A stretch of 50,583 nucleotides of DNA from the NCBI RefSeq assembly GCF_001598555.1, contig NZ_BCZE01000060.1:1-50583 (forward strand), read 5' to 3'. The translations under genes were made by a program, and so were the position numbers. Below, one piece after another: positions 1-8,458 of the stretch. The notes under the pieces were generated by a model that saw nothing but the letters and a program-made list of their open reading frames with translations, ran no database searches and was not told the origin of the DNA. The number at the start of each line of letters is the position of its first letter. The stretch's first letter is position 1. This DNA comes from Novosphingobium rosa NBRC 15208 (GTDB lineage: Bacteria; Pseudomonadota; Alphaproteobacteria; Sphingomonadales; Sphingomonadaceae).

Positions 1-47
1 AAGGAGGCGCCCTGCCACCAGTGCGAGGCCGTATCGGGAAGGGTCAT
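1..47 (-). CDS. GH13 alpha-glucosidase, N-terminal fragment (cut by window edge)
   Basis: Only the first 15 codons lie in the window: ATG at 47, reading MTLPDTASHWWQGAS. The WWQGAS stretch is the usual opening of GH13 oligo-1,6-glucosidases/alpha-glucosidases, where it runs into YQIYPRSF. An AAGGA ribosome site lies about 10 nt upstream on the minus strand. The gene diverges from the lacI-type regulator and has a LacI-like palindrome between them, as expected for the hydrolase of an alpha-glucoside utilisation locus. The family call rests on a short N-terminus plus context; the catalytic residues are outside the window. Confidence 0.6.
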   Translation of the reverse strand, partial: MTLPDTASHWWQGAS

Positions 48-340
48 GCGTGGTGGTCCTTGGAAGCGGGAATGCAAACACCCGTCGACAGCGGCGATAA
101 GCGCCTGCGCCACGACATCTGCGACATGATCGAATATCCCCCCGGAATGGCCCGCCCGTTTGGCGTGGCGCTGTTGTCTGATCGGGGCGGCGTCGCCCTG
201 TTGATCGCCTTGATACAGCGCGCTTTAGTCGGCTTTGAAGATGGTATACGTATACGCATGGCAGAGCAGGCATCGGCGTGTGGCGCGCGTGGCCCATTTC
301 CCTCAGGGGAACCGGCGAAGGAACGATAGGGAAGACGGCG
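48..340. other. Divergent control region of the glucoside locus
   Basis: This is a 293-nt gap between the divergent GH13 start and the lacI-type start. The open frames crossing it have no family resemblance. The only clear structure is the GTATACGTATAC palindrome at 244-255. I could not assign -35/-10 boxes with confidence. Confidence 0.5.
244..255. promoter_or_regulatory. Candidate LacI-family operator O1
   Basis: GTATACGTATAC is a perfect 12-bp palindrome with the central CG step typical of LacI-family operators. The dyad extends imperfectly to about 241-259 (ATG...CAT). A second copy with one mismatch lies at 1402-1413, ahead of the transporter. The pair flanks the lacI-type gene, so this site could control both the GH13 gene and the regulator itself. 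Confidence 0.65.
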
Positions 341-1375
341 ATGAGCCAGCGGGGATCGGGCAAGCCCACCAGTTTCGACATTGCCTATCTGGCGGGGGTC
401 TCCCAGCCCACGGTCAGCCGGGCCTTGCGGGGCAGCCGCGCGATCAGCGCCGAAACCCGCGCCAGGATCGAGGCCATTGCGCGTGAGCTGAACTACACGG
501 TCGACAAGAACGCCTCTTCGTTGCGCTCGCAGCGGGCCAACACCATCGCCCTGCTGTTCTTCGAAGACCCCACGCCCGATGAATCGAGGATCAACCCCTT
601 CTTCCTCGCGATGCTGGGGGCGATCACGCGCCAATGCGGCAAGCGCGGGCTGGACCTGCTGATATCCTTCCAGAAAATGGAGGATGACTGGCATACGCGC
701 TATCAGGACAGCCACCGCGCCGACGGCATGATCCTGCTCGGCTATGGCGATTATGCGCTCTACGAGCAGCGGCTGACCGGGCTGGTGGCGCAGGGCACGC
801 GCTTTGTGCGCTGGGGCTCGGTGGGGCCTGACACCATCGGCGCCACGGTGGGCAGCGACAATTTCGGCGCAGGAGCCATGGCGGGCGAGCATCTGATCGC
901 CAGGGGCCGAAGCCGCATCGCCTTTCTGGGCCAGGCCGACGAGCATTATCCCGAATTCGCCGAGCGCTACCGGGGCCTGCTTGCCGCGCAGCATGCCGCC
1001 GGTCTGAAGCATGATCCGGCGCTGCAAGTCGATGCCTACACCACCGAGGACGATGGCTACGGCGCCGCCATGGCGCTGATCGAGCGGGGCACGCGTTTCG
1101 ACGCCATTTTCGCAGGGTCCGACCTGATCGCCATCGGCGCGCTGCGGGCGCTGGCCGCCAAAGGCCTGCGCGTGCCCGAGGATGTCGCCATCGTGGGTTT
1201 CGACGATATTCCCGCCGCCGCCATGACCAGCCCGCCGCTCACCACGCTGGTGCAGGATTTGCGCGGCGCGGGCGAATTGCTGATCGACACGCTGCTGGCC
1301 CAGATCGAGGGCCGCCCCCTGCCCTCGCCCATGTTGCCCGCCCGGCTGACCGTGCGGCGCAGCAGCGGAGCCTGA
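341..1375 (+). CDS. LacI-family transcriptional regulator
   Basis: The 344-residue protein has the full LacI architecture. An N-terminal helix-turn-helix (FDIAYLAGVSQPTVSRAL, about residues 11-28) and hinge helix are followed by a periplasmic-binding-protein-like effector domain (from about residue 60, ending with VAIVGFDDIPAA and the SPPLTTL segment). I chose ATG 341 because the HTH then starts at the usual distance from the N-terminus; an open frame extends upstream to 278 without family similarity. It sits between a divergent GH13 glucosidase and a downstream sugar symporter, each preceded by a near-identical palindrome. I infer a MalR-like repressor released by an alpha-glucoside or its breakdown product; the effector cannot be read from sequence. 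Confidence 0.9.
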   Translation: MSQRGSGKPTSFDIAYLAGVSQPTVSRALRGSRAISAETRARIEAIARELNYTVDKNASSLRSQRANTIALLFFEDPTPDESRINPFFLAMLGAITRQCGKRGLDLLISFQKMEDDWHTRYQDSHRADGMILLGYGDYALYEQRLTGLVAQGTRFVRWGSVGPDTIGATVGSDNFGAGAMAGEHLIARGRSRIAFLGQADEHYPEFAERYRGLLAAQHAAGLKHDPALQVDAYTTEDDGYGAAMALIERGTRFDAIFAGSDLIAIGALRALAAKGLRVPEDVAIVGFDDIPAAAMTSPPLTTLVQDLRGAGELLIDTLLAQIEGRPLPSPMLPARLTVRRSSGA

Positions 1376-1401
1376 ATTCACGGCCCCGATTTCTTGGCAT
1401 C

Positions 1402-1413
1402 GTATTCGTATAC
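1402..1413. promoter_or_regulatory. Candidate LacI-family operator O2
   Basis: GTATTCGTATAC matches operator O1 (GTATACGTATAC) at 11 of 12 positions and keeps the central CG. It lies between lacI and the symporter gene, about 125 nt before the likely TTG start, where bound repressor would block symporter transcription. Confidence 0.6.
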
Positions 1414-1453
1414 GTGATTGCTCAAATCACGGCTCCATGCGACCGCAACCAAG

Positions 1454-1498
1454 GCATCGTGCGAAAAAGTGGGAACCGGTTTTTCGCAAAAACGATGC
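1454..1498. repeat. Dispersed palindromic repeat, copy 1
   Basis: This is a 45-bp element bounded by GCATCGT / ACGATGC, with inner arms GCGAAAAA / TTTTTCGC around the core GTGGGAACCGG. Closely related copies occur at 22767-22811, 22829-22873, 29096-29141 and 39589-39632. It resembles the RIME/REP-like intergenic palindromes common in alphaproteobacteria (recollection, not searched). Here it occupies the 5' leader of the symporter gene, so its hairpin would form in that mRNA. Confidence 0.8.
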
Positions 1499-1536
1499 GA
1501 CAACAAAAACACGAAGCCGATCAAGGGAGACGGGGG

Positions 1537-3042
1537 TTGGAGGATCATATCGCGCAGCATGGCGCAGCAAAGCCCCGTCTGGGCTGGCGCGATCTGGGAA
1601 ACATCAGCTTCGGCTTCTTCGGCATCCAGATCGGCTTTGCGCTGCAGAACGCCAATATGAGCCGGGTCTTCCAGTCGCTGGGCTCCAATGTCGACGATCT
1701 GGCCGCGCTGTGGGTGGCCGCCCCCCTCACCGGCCTGCTGGTGCAGCCGGTGATCGGCCATTTGTCGGACCGGACATGGCTGGGTCGCTTCGGGCGCCGC
1801 CGCCCCTATTTTCTGGCCGGAGCCATTCTGGCCGCGCTGGCGCTGGCGGCGATGCCGCTCAGCCATGTGCTGATCGGGGCGGCTCTGCTGCTCTGGCTGC
1901 TCGATGCCAGCCTCAACATCTCGATGGAGCCGTTCCGCGCTTTCGTGGGCGATATGCTGGGGCGCGATCAGCATACGGCGGGCTATGCGGTGCAGACGGC
2001 CTTTATCGGCGTGGGCGCGGTGGTCGGCTCGCTGTTTCCCAGCGTGCTGGATTGGGCCGGTGTGTCCAATGTGGCGCCCGCCGGGGAGATCCCGGCCACG
2101 GTGCGCTACAGCTTCTGGGCGGGCGGCGCGGCGCTGCTGGCCTCGGTGCTGTGGACGGTGCTGAGCACGCGAGAATACTCCCCCGCGCAGATGGCCGCTT
2201 TCGGAGAAGCTCATGACGCCCCCGCCCCCGACGCGGCTCTGGCCCGCCGCAACCCCGCCGCCGCGCTGATCTGGCTGGCCGCCGGGGGCCTGCTGGCGCT
2301 GCTGGTGGCGCATTACGCGCTGGCCAAGGAGCTCTATCTGCTCGCCGCGCTGCTGGGCGCCTATGGTCTGGCCTATGCCGCCGCGATCCTGATGGCGCGG
2401 GCCGGGCGGCCCAACATGCTCTCCAGCGTGGTGGGCGATTTTTCGGGCATGCCGCCGCTGATGAAGCGCCTCGCGCTGGTGCAGTTCTTCAGCTGGTCGG
2501 CGCTGTTCGTGATGTGGATCTATTCCACGCCGATCGTGGCGCAATATGCCTTTGGCGCCAGTGATCCGGCCAGCCCCGCCTATCAGCAGGCCGCCAATTG
2601 GGTGGGCCGCCTGTTCTCGATCTACAATGGCGTGGCGGCGATTGCCGCGCTGGCATTGCTGCCCTGGCTCTCGGCGCGGATCGGCAAGGCCAGGACCCAT
2701 GCGCTCAGCCTGTGCTGCGGGGCGGCGGGCTTTGCCTCCTATCTGGTGATCCGTTCGCCCGAAGCCTTGCAGCTGGCTGAAATCGGCATCGGCATCTGCT
2801 GGGCCTCGATCCTGGCGATGCCCTATGCGATCCTGGCCTCCAGCCTGCCGCAGAGCAAGCTGGGGGTTTCCATGGGCCTGTTCAACGTCTTCGTGGTGGT
2901 GCCGCAGCTGCTGGTCGCCACGGTGATGCGCAGCGTGATGGAGGCCTTCTTCCCCGGCCAGCCCGTTTACACCATGGGTTTTGCCGCCGCCACGCTGCTG
3001 ATCGCCGCCGGGGCCATGCTGACAGTGCGGACGGAAAGCTGA
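1537..3042 (+). CDS. MFS sugar:H+ symporter, SUT/SLC45-like (MalY type)
   Basis: A 12-helix major facilitator protein. The loop after helix 2 reads GHLSDRTWLGRFGRRRPYF, the signature of the sucrose/maltose (SUT, SLC45) branch that includes Caulobacter and Xanthomonas disaccharide permeases. The likely start is TTG 1537, preceded at 6 nt by AAGGGAGA (1523-1530), giving 501 residues. An in-frame ATG at 1495 lies inside the palindromic repeat and has no ribosome site. The gene follows the lacI-type regulator and operator O2 and shares the locus with a GH13 glucosidase. I infer uptake of maltose, sucrose or a similar alpha-glucoside across the inner membrane. Its stop lies 1 nt from the convergent GGDEF/EAL gene. 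Confidence 0.85.
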   Translation: MEDHIAQHGAAKPRLGWRDLGNISFGFFGIQIGFALQNANMSRVFQSLGSNVDDLAALWVAAPLTGLLVQPVIGHLSDRTWLGRFGRRRPYFLAGAILAALALAAMPLSHVLIGAALLLWLLDASLNISMEPFRAFVGDMLGRDQHTAGYAVQTAFIGVGAVVGSLFPSVLDWAGVSNVAPAGEIPATVRYSFWAGGAALLASVLWTVLSTREYSPAQMAAFGEAHDAPAPDAALARRNPAAALIWLAAGGLLALLVAHYALAKELYLLAALLGAYGLAYAAAILMARAGRPNMLSSVVGDFSGMPPLMKRLALVQFFSWSALFVMWIYSTPIVAQYAFGASDPASPAYQQAANWVGRLFSIYNGVAAIAALALLPWLSARIGKARTHALSLCCGAAGFASYLVIRSPEALQLAEIGIGICWASILAMPYAILASSLPQSKLGVSMGLFNVFVVVPQLLVATVMRSVMEAFFPGQPVYTMGFAAATLLIAAGAMLTVRTES

Positions 3043-3043
3043 A

Positions 3044-5560
3044 TCAGGCCGGAACCCGCGCCGGCATGACCCCCTTGCTGGCGGGAAAGCGCCCCAGCGC
3101 CTTGGCCGAGATCGGGTGGCTGAAGAGATAGCCCTGCAGATGGGTGCAGCCCAGAGAGACGAGCAGGCCCATCTGCTCCTCATTCTCCACGCCCTCGGCC
3201 ACCACGGCCATGCCCAGCTCCTGCCCCAGCCCCACCACCGCCTGCACGATGGCGCGGGCCGCGCTGGAGGTGGCGATGTCGTTGATGAAGCTCTTGTCGA
3301 TCTTCACCTTGTCGAAGATGAAGCGCTGGAAATAGCTGAGCGAGGAATAGCCCACGCCGAAATCGTCGATCAGGATCTGGATGCCCAGCGCGCGCAATTG
3401 CTCCAGCTGGGCGAAGGTGCGATCCACATCGCGGATCAGCAGACCCTCGGTCACTTCCAGCTGCAGGCGCTGCGGCGCCAGACCCGACACATCCAGCGCC
3501 TCACGCACCGTGGCGATCAGCCGGTTGGAAAGGAACTGCAAGGGTGACAGGTTCACGGCCACGCACAGCGGTTCGGGCCATGTCTGCGCATCGATGCAGG
3601 CCTTGCGCAGCAATTGCTCGCCCAGCGCATCGATCAGGCCGTATTCCTCGGCCATGGGGATGAAGATGTCGGGCCGGATCGGGCCGCGATCGGGATGGGT
3701 CCAGCGCGCCAGCGCCTCGGCGCTGGTGACCTCCCCGGTCTGGGTGCAGATCAGCGGCTGATAGGCCAGCGCGATCTCGCCATTGGCCACCGCCTGACGC
3801 AGATCGCGCGCCACGCTGCGCCGGTCCTGCGCGGCGGCATCCATGGCGCTGTTGAAGAAGCACACGCCCGACCGCCCGTTCATCTTGGCGCGATAGAGCG
3901 CCAGATCGACATTCTCGCGCAGATGTTCGGTGGTGGCGCCGTCCTCGGGCATCAGCACCACGCCGATCGAGGCGCCCAGATGCGCCACGCCGCGTTCGGT
4001 GACGAAAGGCGCGCCAAGGCGGCGCACAATCGCATCGGCGACATGGGCCGCCCGGTCACGCAGGTTTTCGCCGGGCAGGATGGCGAAGAATTCATCCCCG
4101 CCGATGCGCGCCACCCATTCCGCGTCGCCGACCACAGCGGTCAGCCGCTCAGCCACCTGCACCAGCACCGCATCGCCCACCGGATGGCCGAACATGTCGT
4201 TCACCGCCTTGAAGCGGTCGAGATCGATGCTGAGCATGGCGAAGGGCGCCCGCTCCTGCACCATGCGGTGAATGCGGTCGGTGAAGCTGGCACGGTTGAG
4301 CAGCCCGGTCAGCGTGTCGTAATGGGCCAGGCGCAGCACCTCGGCCTCTTGCTGGCGGATCTGGGTGACATCCTCGGAAATGCCCAGAATATACTGGCCG
4401 GACCGGTCCGGACCGTCGATCAGCTTGCGGATGGTGCGCAGATGGACGGTCTCGCCATCGTCGCGCACGAAAGCGCTTTCGAAGATATGGGGACCGTCGG
4501 AAGCGGCGGCGGCGCTGTCGCGCGCCTCGTAACCCGCGCCATATTCGGGGAAGAGTTCCAGATCGGTGCGGCCCACCATCTCGGTGGCCTCGCGCCCGAT
4601 CACTTTCTCACCCGCCTGATTGACGACCAGATAGCGGCGGCTTTGCACATCCTTGACGAACAGCATCGCCGGCAGATTGGTCACCACATTGGCAAGGAAG
4701 GCCTTGGCATGCTCATGGTCGCGCTGCAGCGCCTTGCGGTGGCCAATGTCGCGCAGGATCGCGGCGATGCCGCCCGCATTGCCCTGCACCCATGGCGCCA
4801 CGGTGAGTTCGACCGGAAAATCGGCGCCATCGGCGCGGCAGGCCAGCACCTCGCGCCGTGACGCTGTGGCGCCGCCTGGCTCGGGCAGGCCGCCGGGCAG
4901 CATCAGCGCGATGCCATGGCCCAGCACATCGCGGGCGGCATGGCCGAACATCGCCTCCGCCGCCGGGTTCCAATAGACGATCTTGCCCTCCGCATCGACC
5001 GCCAGCACTGCGTCTGAGGTGGCATCGACCACCTTGACGGCGATCTCGCCCATGCGGTTGAAGCGCCGCGCCTCGATCAGATCGGTGGCCAGCCGGGCCA
5101 GATCGGCCAGCAGGCCAAGCTGGGCCTCGTCGAGCCCTGCGCGCGCCCGCGTATCGAAAACGCAAAATGTGCCAAGGCAATGCCCCGAGGAGACGATCAG
5201 CGGCACGCCCGCATAGAAGCGGATGCCATCCTCTGCCACGACATGGGGATTGTCGCAGAAGCGCGGGTCGAGCGTGGCGTCGGGCACCACCAGCGTTTCG
5301 CGCGCGGCCACCGTATGGATGCAGAAGGCCACATCCAGCGGGGTTTCCTCGAAGGGAATGTTGTGGCGCGACTTGTACCACTGGCGCTTGTCATCCAGCA
5401 GGCTGACCGCCGCGCATGCGACACCCAGAGCGGCGGCGGCCAGCCGCGTCAACTCGTCGAAGTCGCTTTCGGGCGCGGAATCGAGAATGCCCAGCCCGGC
5501 AAGCACGTTGAGCCTTGCCCGGTCGCTGCAGGCGAGTTTTGGAGCGTTGGAGAGGTCCAT
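3044..5560 (-). CDS. GAF-PAS-PAS-GGDEF-EAL cyclic-di-GMP protein
   Basis: An 838-residue cytoplasmic sensor with no membrane segment. Order: GAF domain (about 25-165), PAS (about 172-280), PAS (about 285-405), GGDEF (about 410-575) and EAL (about 583-825). The diguanylate cyclase motif is intact (RIGGDEF, GGDEF at 487-491). The phosphodiesterase motifs are also intact: EAL at 615-617, NLSP, DDFGVGYSS, KIDKSF and EGVE. No RxxD inhibitory site is visible five residues before GGDEF. Both catalytic motifs are therefore complete and the net direction cannot be told from sequence. The GAF and PAS domains probably sense a small ligand or redox state. It is monocistronic and convergent with the symporter gene. 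Confidence 0.93.
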   Translation of the reverse strand: MDLSNAPKLACSDRARLNVLAGLGILDSAPESDFDELTRLAAAALGVACAAVSLLDDKRQWYKSRHNIPFEETPLDVAFCIHTVAARETLVVPDATLDPRFCDNPHVVAEDGIRFYAGVPLIVSSGHCLGTFCVFDTRARAGLDEAQLGLLADLARLATDLIEARRFNRMGEIAVKVVDATSDAVLAVDAEGKIVYWNPAAEAMFGHAARDVLGHGIALMLPGGLPEPGGATASRREVLACRADGADFPVELTVAPWVQGNAGGIAAILRDIGHRKALQRDHEHAKAFLANVVTNLPAMLFVKDVQSRRYLVVNQAGEKVIGREATEMVGRTDLELFPEYGAGYEARDSAAAASDGPHIFESAFVRDDGETVHLRTIRKLIDGPDRSGQYILGISEDVTQIRQQEAEVLRLAHYDTLTGLLNRASFTDRIHRMVQERAPFAMLSIDLDRFKAVNDMFGHPVGDAVLVQVAERLTAVVGDAEWVARIGGDEFFAILPGENLRDRAAHVADAIVRRLGAPFVTERGVAHLGASIGVVLMPEDGATTEHLRENVDLALYRAKMNGRSGVCFFNSAMDAAAQDRRSVARDLRQAVANGEIALAYQPLICTQTGEVTSAEALARWTHPDRGPIRPDIFIPMAEEYGLIDALGEQLLRKACIDAQTWPEPLCVAVNLSPLQFLSNRLIATVREALDVSGLAPQRLQLEVTEGLLIRDVDRTFAQLEQLRALGIQILIDDFGVGYSSLSYFQRFIFDKVKIDKSFINDIATSSAARAIVQAVVGLGQELGMAVVAEGVENEEQMGLLVSLGCTHLQGYLFSHPISAKALGRFPASKGVMPARVPA

Positions 5561-5738
5561 GCCCGCAGGCTAGCAGCATGCCCTTTACGCTTGGATCACA
5601 GGCCATCCGTTCATAATAAGTGGCAACACCTATGTTATGGGAGGGAAGTGACAACCATCCTGCCCCGCAGACTTCCCCGGAACGAGACGCCTCCGCAATG
5701 CTTTGATACACCAGAACCGAAGCCGGAAGGATTTGATT

Positions 5739-6740
5739 TTGGCAGCATCCTCATGGATCAGCCCCATGCCGCAGGGCCTCTATCTGCCCGGCGCGGATGT
5801 CTGGGTCGACCCTTCCGTGGCGGTGGGCCGGGCGCTGGTCACCCATGGCCATGCCGATCACGCACGCGGCGGCCACGGGGCCACCATCGCCACGCCCGAG
5901 ACGCTGGCGATCATGGCGCTGCGCTATGGCGTGGCGGAGGGTGCGCATCCCCTGCCCCTGCGTGAACGGCTGGATCTGGGCGACGGCATCACCGCATGGC
6001 TGGCTCCGGCGGGGCATGTGCTGGGCTCGGCGCAGGTGGTGCTGGAACGGCAGGGCGAGCGGGTGGTGGTGACGGGCGACTACAAGCGCCGCCCCGATCC
6101 CACCTGCCTGCCCTTCGAGCCGGTGCCCTGCGACATCCTCGTGACCGAGGCGACCTTTGCCCTGCCCGTCTTCATCCATCCCCCCATCGCCGGAGAAATC
6201 GCCCGCCTGCTTGAGGCCCGCGCCGCCAACCCAAAGCGCTGCGTGCTGGTGGGCGCCTATGCCCTGGGCAAGGCGCAGCGGGTGATCGCGGAATTGCGGC
6301 TGGCGGGCTACGATGCCCCGATCTGGCTGCATGGCGCGATGGAGGCGATGTGCCGCCTCTATGGCGAGTGGGGCGTCGATCTGGGCGATCTGCGGCTGGT
6401 GAGCGAGGCGAAGAAGGAGGCGCTGGAAGGCCAGATCATCCTCTCCCCGCCCTCGGCGCTCAATGATCGCTGGAGCCGCCGCCTGCCCGAGCCCATCACC
6501 GCCATGGCCTCGGGCTGGATGCGGGTGCGCCAGCGCGCGGTGCAGCGCAATGTCGAGCTGCCGCTGGTGATCTCCGACCATGCCGACTGGAACGAGCTGA
6601 CCGCGACCATCCGCGAACTCTCGCCCGCCGAGACATGGATCACCCATGGGCGGGACGATGCGCTGGTCCATTGGTGCCAGACGCATCAGTTGAAGGCCCG
6701 CCCGCTCGATCTGGTGGGCTATGAGGATGAGGACGATTGA
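5739..6740 (+). CDS. Ligase-associated DNA exonuclease (metallo-beta-lactamase fold)
   Basis: The protein has the metallo-beta-lactamase/beta-CASP signature THGHADHARGG near the N-terminus, then GDYKRRPDPT, and late SDHADW and ITHGRDD motifs that complete the metal site. It is the nuclease encoded next to LigC-type ATP-dependent ligases. I chose TTG 5739 because GGAAGG (5725-5730) lies 8 nt upstream and the protein then begins with the family-typical WISPMPQGLY about six residues in; earlier TTG codons (5703, 5733) and a later ATG (5766) fit less well. Length is 333 residues. The stop codon overlaps the ligase start (TTGA), so the two are translationally coupled. Inferred role: trimming DNA ends before ligation in a DNA-damage pathway. 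Confidence 0.88.
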   Translation: MAASSWISPMPQGLYLPGADVWVDPSVAVGRALVTHGHADHARGGHGATIATPETLAIMALRYGVAEGAHPLPLRERLDLGDGITAWLAPAGHVLGSAQVVLERQGERVVVTGDYKRRPDPTCLPFEPVPCDILVTEATFALPVFIHPPIAGEIARLLEARAANPKRCVLVGAYALGKAQRVIAELRLAGYDAPIWLHGAMEAMCRLYGEWGVDLGDLRLVSEAKKEALEGQIILSPPSALNDRWSRRLPEPITAMASGWMRVRQRAVQRNVELPLVISDHADWNELTATIRELSPAETWITHGRDDALVHWCQTHQLKARPLDLVGYEDEDD

Positions 6741-8335
6741 GCGTGGAAGATTTCGCCAACCTCATCGACCGGCTGATCTACACACGATCGCGCAATGGCA
6801 AGCTGGATCTGATCGCGGATTATCTGCGCGAAGCTTCCGATACCGATGGCGGCTGGGCGCTGGCCGGGCTGACGGGCGGGCTGGATTTTCCCGCCGTCAA
6901 GCCTGCCGCCATCCGCACGCTGATCGGGCAGAGGGTCGATCCGGTGCTGTTTGCCCTGTCGCGCGATTATGTCGGCGATACGGCGGAAACGGTCAGCCTG
7001 CTGTGGCCCCAACCCGGTGCCCCCGCCGCGCCGCCGGGGCTGAGTGAAACCGTCGTCGCCCTGCAGGCTATGACGTGCGGCAGCGTCCAAACCGATTTGG
7101 CCGCGCTGCTGGACCGGCTGGATGCCAAGGGGCGCTTTGCCTTGCTCAAGCTGGCGACGGGGGCCTTGCGCATCGGCGTCTCCGCGCGGCTGGCCAAAAC
7201 GGCGTTTGCCCAGGCCTTCACCCTGCCTCTGGATGACGTGGAAGAGGCGTGGCACGCGCTGGAACCGCCTTACGCCGAGCTCTTCGCCTGGGCGCGCGGG
7301 CAAGGGCCGAAACCCGACGCCGCGCATCGCCCGGTGTTCCGCGCCTTTATGCTGGCCCATCCGCTGGGGGACGAGCAGGTCGATCTGGCCGATTATGCCG
7401 CCGAATGGAAATGGGATGGCATCCGCGTGCAACTGGTCCGCATGGGCGGGCAGACGCGGCTCTACAGCCGGGGCGGCGACGACATCACCGCCTCCTTCCC
7501 CGAGGTGGCCGCCGACTTCACCCGCGATGGCGTGCTCGATGGCGAGCTGCTGGTGCGCGGCAGCCATCAGGGCGGCGAGGAAGGCGGCGCGGCCAGCTTC
7601 AACGCCCTGCAGCAGCGTCTTGGCCGCAAGCAGGTCAGTGCGCGCATGCTGGAGGACTATCCGGCCTTCGTGCGCCTCTACGATGTGCTGTTCGATGGCG
7701 GCGAAGACCTGCGCCCCCTGCCCTGGCACCAGCGCCGCCAGCGGCTGGAGGCGATCATGCCCCACCTGCCCGCTTCCCGCTTCGACCTCTCGCTGCTGAT
7801 CGAGGCGGCGGATTTCACCGCCCTCTCCCTGCTGCGCGACGGCGCCCGCGATGCCGCCATCGAGGGGGTGATGCTCAAGCGCCGCGACAGCGCCTATAGC
7901 GCCGGGCGCCGCGTGGGCCTGTGGTACAAATGGAAGCGCGATGCGCTCACCGCCGATTGCGTGCTGATGTATGCCCAGCGCGGGTCGGGCAAGCGCTCCA
8001 GCTTCTATTCCGACTACACCTTCGGCTGCTGGACCGCCCCGCCGGAGCAGGGCGGCGAGCTGGTGCCGGTGGGCAAGGCCTATTCCGGCTTCACCGACGA
8101 AGACCTCAAATGGCTCGACAGCTTCGTGCGCCAGCACACCACCAACCGCTTCGGCCCGGTGCGCGAGGTGGAGAAATCGCTCGTCTTCGAGGTCGCCTTC
8201 GATTCCATCCATGAGAGCAACCGCCACAAATCCAAGCTGGCAATGCGCTTCCCCCGCATCGCCCGCATCCGCCGCGACAAGCCCGCCGCCGAGGCCGATC
8301 TGGTCGCCACCCTGCAGGCCATGATCCCGCACTGA
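6737..8335 (+). CDS. ATP-dependent DNA ligase, LigC/cisplatin-response type
   Basis: A 532-residue ATP-dependent ligase. The N-terminal about 200 residues form the helical DNA-binding domain. The nucleotidyltransferase core carries the adenylated lysine in KWDGIR (Lys225), followed by LDGELL, an EGVMLKRRDS segment and WYKWKRD. The C-terminal part is the OB-fold (VFEVAFDSIHES, MRFPRIARIRRD). The TTG start overlaps the exonuclease stop. In many alphaproteobacteria this pair is followed by a DEXH helicase (Lhr-like) and a metallophosphoesterase; here neither follows, and the next gene is a PPK2. Main replication would still use an NAD+-dependent LigA elsewhere; this enzyme is probably repair-specific. 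Confidence 0.92.
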   Translation: MSVEDFANLIDRLIYTRSRNGKLDLIADYLREASDTDGGWALAGLTGGLDFPAVKPAAIRTLIGQRVDPVLFALSRDYVGDTAETVSLLWPQPGAPAAPPGLSETVVALQAMTCGSVQTDLAALLDRLDAKGRFALLKLATGALRIGVSARLAKTAFAQAFTLPLDDVEEAWHALEPPYAELFAWARGQGPKPDAAHRPVFRAFMLAHPLGDEQVDLADYAAEWKWDGIRVQLVRMGGQTRLYSRGGDDITASFPEVAADFTRDGVLDGELLVRGSHQGGEEGGAASFNALQQRLGRKQVSARMLEDYPAFVRLYDVLFDGGEDLRPLPWHQRRQRLEAIMPHLPASRFDLSLLIEAADFTALSLLRDGARDAAIEGVMLKRRDSAYSAGRRVGLWYKWKRDALTADCVLMYAQRGSGKRSSFYSDYTFGCWTAPPEQGGELVPVGKAYSGFTDEDLKWLDSFVRQHTTNRFGPVREVEKSLVFEVAFDSIHESNRHKSKLAMRFPRIARIRRDKPAAEADLVATLQAMIPH

Positions 8336-8458
8336 GCGACAGATTGAGCGGCAGGGCGCCACGGGCACGCGCCATCCGCCGCGCAAGCCTCTTGCCCAAC
8401 TGCCCGCAACCGGCAATCCTGCCTTGCTTTCCCTCCTCCCAACCGAAGGGCATCGCTT

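Noticed and set aside
44..1381. Long minus-strand open frame opposite the lacI-type gene
   Set aside because: Composition is rich in Gln, Arg, His and Gly with no family pattern, and it mirrors a clear LacI gene. This is the usual antisense artefact of high-GC coding sequence.
1378..3183. 601-codon minus-strand frame opposite the symporter
   Set aside because: Low-complexity His/Gln/Arg/Gly content and no start signal. The plus-strand gene has a full MFS pattern.
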